Source: Bacillota bacterium (GTDB lineage Bacteria > Bacillota > Clostridia > Christensenellales > Aristaeellaceae). Taken from it: DNA of 37,962 nt. Positions 1 to 7,379 of the stretch are shown here, in pieces (the stretch's first letter is position 1; every line of letters begins with the position of its first letter). The position numbers and the translations under genes were made by a program. The notes under the pieces were generated by a model, which worked only from the letters and a program-made list of their open reading frames with translations, was not told where the DNA came from and ran no database searches. The DNA lies in NCBI GenBank assembly GCA_023392755.1, contig JAEWNM010000041.1, positions 1 to 37,962 on the forward strand, given 5' to 3'.

Positions 1-127
1 TGCGCAAGAATTTCGAAGAAATTCTCTCCTTGCCCGAGCAAACGGCCGCAAAATGGCAACGCCATTTTGCAGTGCAGCGAGGGAAAAACTCAACAAAGTG
101 GCGACAGCCACTTTGTTGATACACTGA
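1..127 (+). repeat. dispersed hairpin repeat, copy 1 (right part)
   Basis: This is the right-hand part of a repeat also found at 28179-28388; the left part lies outside the window. It holds three perfect hairpins: 7-25 (8-bp stem, GAA loop), 48-70 (10-bp stem GCAAAATGGC, loop AAC) and 91-118 (12-bp stem CAACAAAGTGGC, GACA loop). The last two match copy 2 nearly base for base, while the first differs in sequence yet still pairs perfectly. The shared end is ...TGATACACTGA at 127, followed at once by a different hairpin (129-161). No protein is credible here. Confidence 0.85.
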
Positions 128-128
128 A

Positions 129-161
129 GCTGCGTTCCCTTGCCAAACAGGGGAACGCAGC
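129..161 (-). terminator. terminator-like hairpin after the acyltransferase gene
   Basis: An 11-bp perfect stem (GCTGCGTTCCC at 129-139 with its complement at 151-161) lies 50 bp past the stop codon of the minus-strand gene ending at 211. The run of U on the minus strand is weak, so termination strength is uncertain. The repeat copy ends directly against this hairpin. Confidence 0.5.
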
Positions 162-210
162 GCCGCATATGTCAGTGTTCTTCATGTGCCGGCAGCAAAC
201 CATGTGCATT

Positions 211-1458
211 CTACAGGGCACATTGCAATGCATCCCGTATCCTTGCAAGCAGCCGCTCGACTTCGCCCGCATCCCGTTCTTCTGCGTAGAATCCCGCCGA
301 AAGGGTCAGGACATCGCCGTAACCGCCCGCGCCCAGCATGAACGCCGGGGCATTGAGGATGGGCAAAAACGGCAGGATTTCCGTGACCGGCACATCGCCA
401 AAGTGCATGGTGCCCGGGAATATCAGCCCCAGGTTGGACAGGATGGGCGCGGCCATACCCGAGAGACGGCTCTTTCTGCCGGCGCCAAGCAGCGCCTCCC
501 TCGCCATGCCATAGGGCATGGTCCGCAAATAGGCCATCATCGCCGCGCTTGAAAGGCCCGGGCGGTTCTCCTTGAGAAGCGCCGTGTGCCGCTGCACGGA
601 CGCAAGCGTACCGGCAAAGGAATCCTGCGGTGAAACGGTGACGCTTACCGCCTCCATCCCCGAAAGATTGCACGCGGCAGGTGCGGCCGCCTCATCAAGG
701 TACCGGCGCAGGTCCACCGTCATATGAATCGCGATTGGGCCCTTTTGGGCGCACGAGCCCGGCAGCGCCCGTGCAAATGCCGCGAGCAGCCTGTCGTTAA
801 CCGTGCCGCCGGGGCGCCGAACAGCGGATAGGGGCATGGATATCCATCTGTATTGTGGTTTTTGCCCATCCATCCCCTTATAGGGAACCGTTACAACCGG
901 GCCGGATGACGGTGCCTCCTTGCGAAGCGCCATGCGAAAATCCGGCAAACCGCACCGCGCGAACACCTGCTCTTCCGACCGGTCCGGCAGGATGCTCTCG
1001 GGCATCCTTTCCCCGGCGAGGCGCAAATTATAGCATTTGCTAAATAGCGAAAGGCACATCTTCGCGCCAGCGCCGTCGGCCGCCGCATGGTCTATCCCAA
1101 GGCATAGCACAGTCCGGCCGGGGCACGAAATCAGCCGCACTTCCATCTGACGGTCCCGCGTTGGTGAAGCATGCATAAACGCTTCCAGCCCCTCGCACAA
1201 GCCGCTTGCATCCGCCTGCGTAAACCGGCCCGTAGCGTCCGCGGGGACCCAAACGGGCGGGTCCCGCATATCGTCGAAGCGGCATCCCAGCACGGGCTGC
1301 AGGGCGATCAAATCCTCTGTCGCCTGCCGCAAAATTTGAATATCCGGTTTTCCCGCAAGCAGTGCGGCAATGTATATTGTGCCGCTTCCGCTCACCTCAT
1401 GGGACAGGTGGTTGGCCCAGTCCTGCCCGGTGGTTTCCAAAGAGCGCTCAGCTTTCAT
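211..1458 (-). CDS. condensation-domain-like acyltransferase
   Basis: The 415-residue product resembles the chloramphenicol acetyltransferase-like/condensation superfamily (PapA, alcohol acetyltransferase and NRPS C domains). The active-site motif HxxxDG is seen as HAAADG at residues 124-129, preceded by a hydrophobic beta strand. A later SNLG stretch corresponds to the structural motif near the second half of the fold. No carrier or adenylation domain is attached, so it is a stand-alone enzyme; acyl donor and acceptor cannot be read from sequence. The start overlaps the end of the upstream TetR gene by 11 bp, so the two are translationally coupled. That makes this the likely target, or one target, of the TetR protein. 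The family assignment is fairly safe, the substrate unknown. Confidence 0.7.
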   Translation of the reverse strand: MKAERSLETTGQDWANHLSHEVSGSGTIYIAALLAGKPDIQILRQATEDLIALQPVLGCRFDDMRDPPVWVPADATGRFTQADASGLCEGLEAFMHASPTRDRQMEVRLISCPGRTVLCLGIDHAAADGAGAKMCLSLFSKCYNLRLAGERMPESILPDRSEEQVFARCGLPDFRMALRKEAPSSGPVVTVPYKGMDGQKPQYRWISMPLSAVRRPGGTVNDRLLAAFARALPGSCAQKGPIAIHMTVDLRRYLDEAAAPAACNLSGMEAVSVTVSPQDSFAGTLASVQRHTALLKENRPGLSSAAMMAYLRTMPYGMAREALLGAGRKSRLSGMAAPILSNLGLIFPGTMHFGDVPVTEILPFLPILNAPAFMLGAGGYGDVLTLSAGFYAEERDAGEVERLLARIRDALQCAL

Positions 1459-2086
1459 GTGTGCAGGTACATCCTTTCTCTGTCAGCAATAAACCGTTCA
1501 GCAGCGCGGCGGGCGGCGGGGCAAACCGCCGCATGGTAATCTTATACAGGCAAAGCCCCTGAAACGCCGCCCAATAGAGCTGCGCCAACTGGCGCGGGTC
1601 CCCCGGCTTTACCGCCCCCTGTGCCTGGCCGGCCTGGATCAGCTTTTCCAGGTGGTCAAACGGCGCGGCCATGCCTGCCATTTCAATCATGGGCATTGCG
1701 GATACCGGCTGGGAAGCGCCCGCGATGCCTGCCTGAAGCAGCAAAAGAAAGTAATAGGCTGTCTTGTCGTCCCGATGAAGTGTCCCGCTGACCATTTCGG
1801 AAATCCGCCCGATCTGTTCCGCTGCTGACGCCTCGCTCTGCCCGCAGGGCGCCAACGCGTCCATGGCACCTTTTAGCGCCATGTTGACCAGGGTGGCAAA
1901 CAATTCTTCCTTGGATGCGAAATAGTGATAAAGAAGCCCAAGGCTGATTCCCGCCTCCCGGGCAATCTCCGTCACACCGGTGGCGGATACCCCCTTGCGG
2001 GCAAAGAGCAGCAGGCCGGTGTCAAGTATCCGTTCTTTGGTCTTGTCCTGCATCTTAAGAAACTGCTCTTTTGTTCGGGGCGACAT
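1448..2086 (-). CDS. TetR/AcrR-family transcriptional regulator
   Basis: A 212-residue regulator with a typical N-terminal TetR helix-turn-helix: RILDTGLLLFARKGVSATGV, then AREAGISLGLLYHYFASKEE (about residues 20-65), followed by an all-helical ligand domain. The start at 2086 is chosen over the upstream ATG at 2122 because AAAGGCGGTG sits six bases before it and because the upstream ATG would lie inside the palindromic operator at 2106-2123. It probably represses its own two-gene operon with the acyltransferase and responds to a hydrophobic ligand; the ligand is not predictable. Length is normal for the family. Confidence 0.85.
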   Translation of the reverse strand: MSPRTKEQFLKMQDKTKERILDTGLLLFARKGVSATGVTEIAREAGISLGLLYHYFASKEELFATLVNMALKGAMDALAPCGQSEASAAEQIGRISEMVSGTLHRDDKTAYYFLLLLQAGIAGASQPVSAMPMIEMAGMAAPFDHLEKLIQAGQAQGAVKPGDPRQLAQLYWAAFQGLCLYKITMRRFAPPPAALLNGLLLTEKGCTCTHES

Positions 2087-2105
2087 GGCAAGCACCGCCT
2101 TTATT

Positions 2106-2123
2106 ATTGAAATATATTTCAAT
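2106..2123. promoter_or_regulatory. palindromic operator for the TetR operon
   Basis: A perfect 18-bp palindrome, ATTGAAATATATTTCAAT, lies 20 bp upstream of the TetR start. Size, symmetry and position fit a TetR-family operator; binding is inferred. Confidence 0.65.
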
Positions 2124-2225
2124 CATAAACCCTGAGCCGGATTCTGTCAAGCCCGTCTTTGGGCACAGATTGGCCGGCCCCCACATGGAAAGTGCCGCGA
2201 AAGCCGGTCCGAATCTTTATTTTCA

Positions 2226-2271
2226 TGCATGAGCCGCCTATGCAAGGCAATACTAAACTTGAAATTTCAAG
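2226..2271 (+). promoter_or_regulatory. possible sporulation promoter and palindrome before coat genes
   Basis: TGCATG (2226-2231) and AATACTA (2249-2255), 17 bp apart, resemble the forespore sigma-G consensus TGAATA/CATACTA, though both boxes are imperfect. Just downstream is the 14-bp perfect palindrome CTTGAAATTTCAAG (2258-2271), whose half-site TTGAAA is also that of the TetR operator at 2106-2123, with a different spacing. The promoter call is tentative. Confidence 0.35.
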
Positions 2272-2292
2272 AACACAGAAAGGAGCCTAAAC

Positions 2293-2478
2293 ATGCCACA
2301 ATTAAACCAGATAGAGCTGCAGAACCTCCGCCACATTATTGGGGCGCATGAAACAGCGTATCAAAAGATGCAGTCCTATGCCCAGCAGGCGACGGACCCT
2401 CAGGTTAAAGCATACTTCCAAAAGTCCGCCCAGGACGCACAAAGCACAAAGCAGCAGCTTATGTCGTTTCTGCAATAA
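2293..2478 (+). CDS. small spore-coat protein
   Basis: This 61-residue protein matches the small spore-coat family common in Clostridia: an ELQNLRHIIGAHETAYQKM-type helix followed by a second helix ending in KQQLMSFLQ. Two amphipathic helices make up nearly the whole chain. A strong Shine-Dalgarno site (AAAGGAG) lies upstream of the ATG. The next gene, another coat protein, starts 14 bp after the stop, so they form an operon expected to be expressed during sporulation. It has no signal peptide, as expected for a coat protein assembled from the mother-cell cytoplasm. Confidence 0.8.
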   Translation: MPQLNQIELQNLRHIIGAHETAYQKMQSYAQQATDPQVKAYFQKSAQDAQSTKQQLMSFLQ

Positions 2479-2492
2479 AGGAGGGAATAAAC

Positions 2493-2741
2493 GTGTTTCA
2501 AGAAAAAGCCATGGTCAACGACGCGCTGGCATCGGTGAAGAGCAGCCTCACCTTTTATGCCAATACCATCTCCGAGTGCGCCAACCCCATGCTGCGCAGC
2601 ACAATCCAGCAGATCAGGGACAAATGTGAAGCATCGCAGTACGAGCTTTACAAGCTGGCCCAGACAAAGGGATATTACAAGCCTGCCGTTATGGCAAAGG
2701 ACGACGAAATACAACAGACCAAAATGCAGCTGCAAAGCTGA
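2493..2741 (+). CDS. CotF-family spore-coat protein
   Basis: The 82-residue product is like the CotF-type coat proteins: MVNDALASVKSSLTFYANTI, then a helix with conserved NPMLR and a C-terminal YELYKLAQTKGYYKPA stretch. The start is GTG at 2493, preceded by AAAGGAGGGA. It lies 14 bp downstream of the other coat gene and ahead of a terminator, closing a two-gene sporulation operon. The role as a structural coat component is inferred from family membership. Confidence 0.85.
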   Translation: MFQEKAMVNDALASVKSSLTFYANTISECANPMLRSTIQQIRDKCEASQYELYKLAQTKGYYKPAVMAKDDEIQQTKMQLQS

Positions 2742-2751
2742 ATAAAAACGC

Positions 2752-2790
2752 GGCCGTACGCTTTCCCTACGGAAGGAGTGCGGCCCTTTT
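2752..2790 (+). terminator. terminator of the coat operon
   Basis: A 15-bp imperfect stem (2752-2766 with 2771-2785, one mismatch and two G-U pairs), loop CTAC, followed by CTTTT. It starts 11 bp after the CotF-type stop codon. Confidence 0.7.
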
Positions 2791-2823
2791 GCGCAGCGGA
2801 CCGGCGCATAATCAAAGGCCCGA

Positions 2824-2852
2824 TTGACGAAAGGAATGCGCGGGGGTATAAT
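2824..2852 (+). promoter_or_regulatory. sigma-A promoter of the corrinoid-uptake operon
   Basis: TTGACG (2824-2829), a 17-bp spacer and a perfect TATAAT (2847-2852) lie just upstream of the riboswitch. Transcription would start near 2859. Confidence 0.85.
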
Positions 2853-2858
2853 GCAAGC

Positions 2859-3060
2859 ACAAATGAATAGCGTGTGTATCTGCATGAAAATGCGGCGCCG
2901 CAAGGCGTCATGGGAACGCGGATGAAATTTCCGGACTATCCCAGTAACCGTGAAACGGACGAACGGGCAAAAGAGCCACTGTCGCAAGATGGGAAGGCGC
3001 CCAAGTAGGATGAAGTAAAGTCGGGAGACCTGTTTACACGTAAACGCCTCTGGGGAATGG
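2859..3060 (+). promoter_or_regulatory. cobalamin riboswitch
   Basis: The leader carries the conserved cobalamin-riboswitch blocks in order: a GGGAA...GG...GAAA...TCCGG core near 2911-2937, GCCACTGT near 2976-2983, and the B12 box with GGGAGACCTG at about 3023-3032. A small hairpin (GTTTAC ACG TAAAC) follows. It is followed by an intrinsic terminator and then by a corrinoid ABC importer, the classic arrangement for shut-off by coenzyme B12. The exact outer borders are estimated. Confidence 0.92.
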
Positions 3061-3094
3061 GATATGCTATGCATAGATGGGACTATGCCTTATA

Positions 3095-3128
3095 AAGTTG
3101 TCTCTTTCAAAAGAGGGACAACTTTTTT
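3095..3128 (+). terminator. riboswitch-controlled terminator
   Basis: A 13-bp stem (3095-3107 with 3112-3124) is followed by TTTTTT ending at 3128, between the riboswitch aptamer and the btuF-like gene. It is expected to form when cobalamin is bound. Confidence 0.88.
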
Positions 3129-3176
3129 GCTTCCCCCTCAATCTATTCATTTGAATACATGAAAAGGGGTGACCAA

Positions 3177-4109
3177 ATGAAGACATCCAAGACCGTATCC
3201 CTGTTACTGGCAGCCGCACTGTTCCTTGGCCTGCTCACAGGCAGCGCCATGGCAGAAGCCACAGCACCCATTTGCGTAAAGGACATGACAGGCCGGGAAA
3301 TCCAGCTGGATGCGCCCGCAACGCGCATAGTGGCGCTATTGGCCGCCGACTGCGAGATACTCTACGCCCTGGGGGCGGGTGACGCGCTGGTGGGCCGCGG
3401 CGAATACTGCGACTATCCTGAGCAAGTGCAAAGCGTTCCCTCCGTGCAGTCCGGCGCGGAGACAAACATTGAGCAGATCGTGGCCCTCACGCCGCAGGCG
3501 GTGCTCATGAGCACCATGGCGCAGACGGAAGAACAGGTTGCCGCGCTGGAAGCGGCGGGCATCAAGGTCGTGGTCAGCGACGCCCGCGATATTGCAGGCG
3601 TCTATACGGCCATAGAGCTGATTGGCGCGGTGGCCGGAAAGACGGAAGAAGCAGCAGCCCTGACGGAGAGCATGAAAACTGCCTTTGAAGGAATTGGAAA
3701 AAAGGCCGCGGGCGACGGTACCAAAACAATCTACTTTGAGGTGTCTCCCCTGCAATGGGGGCTGTGGACCGCTGGAAGCGGCACGTTTATGGATGAGCTG
3801 GCAACCATGCTGGGGCTGAAAAACGCTTTTGCGGATGTACAGGGCTGGGGCGAAATCTCCCAGGAGCAGGTTATAGAGCGCGACCCCGATTATATCGTCA
3901 CCATTGCCATGTACAACGGCGAAGGCCCCGACCCGGTGGAGGAAATCATGAACCGGGAAGGCTGGCAGGATTTGAAGGCGATAAAGAACAAAACCATACT
4001 CCATGCCGATTCCAACGAAATCTCCCTTCCCGGTCCCCGCCTGGTGGAAGCTTGTGAAACCTTGTATCAGTTCGTGTACGAACCGGAGACACTTGTGCCC
4101 GCGGCATAA
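3177..4109 (+). CDS. btuF: corrinoid ABC-transporter substrate-binding protein (BtuF-like)
   Basis: The 310-residue protein is a periplasmic-binding-protein-like (class III, FecB/BtuF) solute receptor. Residues 1-25 form a signal peptide (KTSK, then a leucine/alanine-rich core, ending ..GSAMAEA). The mature part has the family opening RIVALLAADCEILYALGAGD and a long linking helix in the middle. The cobalamin riboswitch upstream and the btuC/btuD genes downstream point to cobalamin or cobinamide rather than iron-siderophore. The start at 3177 is preferred over an ATG 18 bp upstream because GGGGTGA lies seven bases before it. Oddly, there is no lipobox cysteine at the signal-peptide cleavage site; most Gram-positive receptors are lipoproteins. 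Confidence 0.88.
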   Translation: MKTSKTVSLLLAAALFLGLLTGSAMAEATAPICVKDMTGREIQLDAPATRIVALLAADCEILYALGAGDALVGRGEYCDYPEQVQSVPSVQSGAETNIEQIVALTPQAVLMSTMAQTEEQVAALEAAGIKVVVSDARDIAGVYTAIELIGAVAGKTEEAAALTESMKTAFEGIGKKAAGDGTKTIYFEVSPLQWGLWTAGSGTFMDELATMLGLKNAFADVQGWGEISQEQVIERDPDYIVTIAMYNGEGPDPVEEIMNREGWQDLKAIKNKTILHADSNEISLPGPRLVEACETLYQFVYEPETLVPAA

Positions 4110-4166
4110 AAAACAGACGGATGGGGGGCGGCCTTCCGCCCCCTTCCATGAAGCACAGAGGCATGT

Positions 4167-5198
4167 ATGAAAAGACGGCGGGAAGGCTTTCATCCTTATG
4201 AATATATTCTGCTTTGCGGGGCGACGCTGGCAGCTTTGCTCCTGTGCGTATGCATGGGCAGCGTGAATATTTCGCCGAAGGATACCCTCACCGCCGTCTG
4301 GAATACGGTGTGGGGGCTGCCGATACCGGAGGGCGTATCCCGGTCCATTATTGTGTTTGTCCGCCTGCCCAGGGTTGTCTGCGTCGCGCTGTCGGGGGCG
4401 GCCCTGTCCCTGTGCGGCGCCGCCATGCAGGGCCTGCTCCGCAATCCCCTGGCGGATGGCTCCACCCTGGGGGTTTCCTCCGGCGCATCCCTGGGGGCCA
4501 TTTTGGCCATTGCCTTTGGCATCACAATTCCCGGCATTGGCTATGCCGGGGCCATGGTGACGGCAATGGTCTTCGCGTTTTTGTCCCTGGTGTTCATCCT
4601 GTCCCTGGCTTACCGGCTGGACCATTCCCTGGCCACCAACACCATCATATTGATCGGCGTTATTTTCACCATGTTCGCCCACAGCATTATCAGCCTGATC
4701 ATCACCTTTTCCGGGGAAAAGATCAAATCGATCATGTTCTGGACAATGGGCTCCCTGGCGGGCAGCAATTATCAAAATGCACTGGCCCTGCTTGCGGCCA
4801 TCATTGTCTGCGGCGCGCTGATGCTGTCAAGCGCCCGGGAACTGAACGCCTTTGCCATCGGGGAGGACAACGCCCGCCATGTGGGTGTGGATGTGAAGCG
4901 GGTGAAAATGAGGGTGCTCATCTCCGCCTCCGCCCTCATTGGCGTGTGCGTATCCATTGGCGGCACCATCGGCTTTGTCGGGCTTGTGATACCCCATACC
5001 ATGCGCATGCTGACAGGCCCCAACCATAAGCGCCTGCTGCCCGCCAGCATGTTTGGCGGCGCCATTTTCCTGATGCTGGCCGACCTGATCGGCCGTACCA
5101 TTTTAAGCCCTCTTGAAATACCCATCGGCGTTATCACCTCCCTGATCGGCTCGGCGGTGTTTGTATATATCTTCTATATAACAAGAAAGGCGAGATGA
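4167..5198 (+). CDS. btuC: corrinoid ABC-transporter permease (FecCD/BtuC family)
   Basis: A 343-residue permease of the FecCD family with about ten membrane helices. Seen directly are the family-typical RLPRVVCVALSGAALSLCGA, NPLADGSTLGVSSGASLGAI and, near the C-terminus, GFVGLVIPHTMRMLTGPNHK, the coupling region that contacts the ATPase, then ADLIGRTILSPLEIPIGVIT. It would form a homodimer in the cytoplasmic membrane and move corrinoid delivered by the BtuF-like protein. It lies 57 bp after btuF and 3 bp before the ATPase gene, so the three are one operon under the cobalamin riboswitch. Length is normal. Confidence 0.9.
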   Translation: MKRRREGFHPYEYILLCGATLAALLLCVCMGSVNISPKDTLTAVWNTVWGLPIPEGVSRSIIVFVRLPRVVCVALSGAALSLCGAAMQGLLRNPLADGSTLGVSSGASLGAILAIAFGITIPGIGYAGAMVTAMVFAFLSLVFILSLAYRLDHSLATNTIILIGVIFTMFAHSIISLIITFSGEKIKSIMFWTMGSLAGSNYQNALALLAAIIVCGALMLSSARELNAFAIGEDNARHVGVDVKRVKMRVLISASALIGVCVSIGGTIGFVGLVIPHTMRMLTGPNHKRLLPASMFGGAIFLMLADLIGRTILSPLEIPIGVITSLIGSAVFVYIFYITRKAR

Positions 5199-5201
5199 AC
5201 A

Positions 5202-5960
5202 ATGCTGAATGTAGAGCACCTCACGGTTCGGCATGGCAGTCTCACCGTGCTGGACGATATTAGTTTTTCGCTTTCGGCAGGCCACTGGCTGATGGTGGCC
5301 GGGCCCAACGGCGCGGGGAAATCCACGCTGGTCCACGCCATCTCCCAGGGCGTTCCCTTCCGTGGCGACATCCGCTTTCAGGGCCGGAATATCAGCAGAA
5401 TACGCCCCGGCGCACTGGCCAGACAGATGGGGGTACTGTCCCAAAGCCATCAAATGGGCTATGCCTTTTCGGTGGAGGAAGTAGTCAACCTGGGAAGGTA
5501 CGCCCATCAAAAGGGACGCCTTTCCTTTACCGATGAGCAGGGCGGAAAAATGGTGCACGCCGCCCTTGAGATGACCGGCATGCTGCCCCAAAAGCACCAG
5601 TCGGTGCTCACCCTGTCCGGCGGTGAGCTGCAGCGGACGTTTCTGGCCCAGATTTTTGCCCAGGACCCGAAATTGATACTGTTGGACGAGCCCACCAACC
5701 ATCTTGATCTGAAATACCAGAAGCAGATGTTTGAGCTGATCGGCGCATGGCTGAAGCAGCCTGACAGGGCTGTCATTTCCGTTGTGCATGATATCAGCCT
5801 GGCCAGGGCTTACGGCACTCATGCCATGCTGCTCAATCAGGGAAAACTGGTGGCCTATGGCAGCAACCGGGACGTTTTGTCTAGGGAAAACCTTCAAAGC
5901 GTATATGCCATGGACGTGCACAACTGGATGCAGGGAATGCTGTCCCAATGGAGGGAATAG
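5202..5960 (+). CDS. btuD: corrinoid ABC-transporter ATPase (BtuD-like)
   Basis: A 252-residue ABC ATPase. Walker A is GPNGAGKST (34-42), Q-loop glutamine at 81, signature LSGGELQ (138-144), Walker B LILLDEP (158-164) with the D-loop NHLDL, and an H-loop histidine in VVHDIS near residue 199. It powers uptake through the BtuC-like permease; the gene starts 3 bp after the btuC stop. All catalytic motifs are intact, so the transporter should work. The chain ends shortly after the ATPase core, as in FecE/BtuD types. No clear terminator follows; the 210 bp to the next gene show no gene and no convincing promoter. Confidence 0.9.
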   Translation: MLNVEHLTVRHGSLTVLDDISFSLSAGHWLMVAGPNGAGKSTLVHAISQGVPFRGDIRFQGRNISRIRPGALARQMGVLSQSHQMGYAFSVEEVVNLGRYAHQKGRLSFTDEQGGKMVHAALEMTGMLPQKHQSVLTLSGGELQRTFLAQIFAQDPKLILLDEPTNHLDLKYQKQMFELIGAWLKQPDRAVISVVHDISLARAYGTHAMLLNQGKLVAYGSNRDVLSRENLQSVYAMDVHNWMQGMLSQWRE

Positions 5961-6170
5961 AAAAGTATTGATTTTCCAAAAACTTGCTGTATCATGGGGG
6001 CAGAAGGCACATAAACGCTGCCGGGCTTATGCTTATCTGTTCCGGGTTCTATTCGCATTCATCCTCCGCATCCATTATAGCAGCATATCGCCAGAATCAA
6101 TGCGCCATGGAGCAAGCCATCCTGCCGCATGAAAAAGAATCGGACCGACATGAAGTAAAGGAGCGGTATC

Positions 6171-7200
6171 ATGAACGGAACAGCGCAGACAAAACAGTCA
6201 AAACGCAGGCGGCTTTATGTCAGATGGCTGCTGCCCGCCCTTGCCCTCCTTTTCGCCGCATCACTCCTTGCCTTTGCCTGGCCGCACATCCAGGCGGCCC
6301 GCACCATAGGAAGCCTTCGGAAGGTAGACGACTATCCGCTGTATACAATGACCTATTTCGGTGGCTATGATCTTGACTATTCGGCGTATAACCCAAGCCT
6401 TGCGGTGGCCGGCGGCGACATGCTGTGCAGCAGCTTTCTGGCACGCAACGAAAAAGGGGAGCCTCTTTTTTGCCGCAACCTCGATTATACCCTGACCAGC
6501 CATCCCATTGTAATGGTGAGTACCGGCGCGCCGGGAAAAAATGCGGGGCTGGCCATTTGCGATTTGTTTTATCTGGGTTACCGGGGGCGGCAAGCTGCCT
6601 ACCGGCTCGGTGTCAAGTGACGGCGCGCTGCTTATGGCACCCAGGATCACCATTGACGGCATGAACGAACATGGCGTTGCGCTGGCAATCCTGTCCGTCC
6701 CCCATGCCGAGCCTGCGCTTGATCCGGCCAGGCAGACCATTGACGAGGTAGCCGCCGTGCGCCTTTCGCTGGACAACGCAAAAACCGTGGATGAGGCGGT
6801 TGAGGTAATCAAGGGTTACAATATGGTTTTCAATGAAGGCCCGGTGCACTTCATGATTGCGGACGGAAGCGGCGATTCGGCCATTGTAGAGCTGGTGGAC
6901 GGGGAGACCAAGGCAATCCGAAGCGGGAAAGCATGGCAGGTGGCCACAAATTTCATTGTGTCCAGCCCGGCCCGGGAAGGCGTGGGGCAGGACCGCTATG
7001 ATCTGGCGGAGCAGGCGCTTGAAAAGGCCGGAGGCGTTCTTGGCGAGGAGGAGGCAATGGACCTGCTGGGCCGTGTATCGCAGCCGGGCACGCTGTGGTC
7101 TGTCATCTATAATTTGCGAACAGGCGAAGCCAGGCTTGCGCTGAAAAAGAACTTTGATAAGATATATCAGTTCAAACTGAAGATGCATGACCCCGTGTAG
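6171..7200 (+). pseudogene. membrane-anchored Ntn amidase (linear amide C-N hydrolase/choloylglycine hydrolase-like), one frameshift
   Basis: Two reading frames, 6171-6620 and about 6580-7200, together encode one protein of about 342 residues. The first gives a basic N-terminus, one membrane helix (about 19-37) and a CSSFLARNEKGEPLFCRNLDY block, where Cys86 matches the N-terminal nucleophile Cys of the family. The second gives the family-typical GMNEHGVALAILSV and EDxV-like core to the C-terminus. The shift falls in the five-G run near 6582-6586; removing one G joins the halves as LGYRGGKLPTGS. Both halves look conserved, so either a recent lesion or a sequence error. Substrate unknown; in this family the Cys is usually exposed by processing, and here a membrane segment precedes it. 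Confidence 0.75.
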
Positions 7201-7341
7201 CCGCCTGTTTCATACGGCGTCCCGCTTCATATGCATGGATGCCGCGCCGGGATGAGCAGACCTGGCCAGCGGTTTTGGCTGCCAAGCCATAATCGGTTTT
7301 TTGCCGGCGGGGCATCTCCCGCTTTAGGGACACACAGAGCA

Positions 7342-7372
7342 AATCACGCCCCGGCCAAGCCGGGGCGTGATT
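7342..7372. terminator. bidirectional terminator
   Basis: A perfect 14-bp stem (7342-7355 with 7359-7372) with a CAA loop separates the convergent genes ending at 7200 and 7380. The stem ends AAT/ATT and no long U run follows, but the position fits shared termination. Confidence 0.75.
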
Positions 7373-7379
7373 GCGTGCT

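Noticed and set aside
3336..4775. 479-codon open frame on the minus strand opposite btuF and btuC
   Set aside because: A His/Gln/Gly-rich shadow of well-supported genes; no family features.
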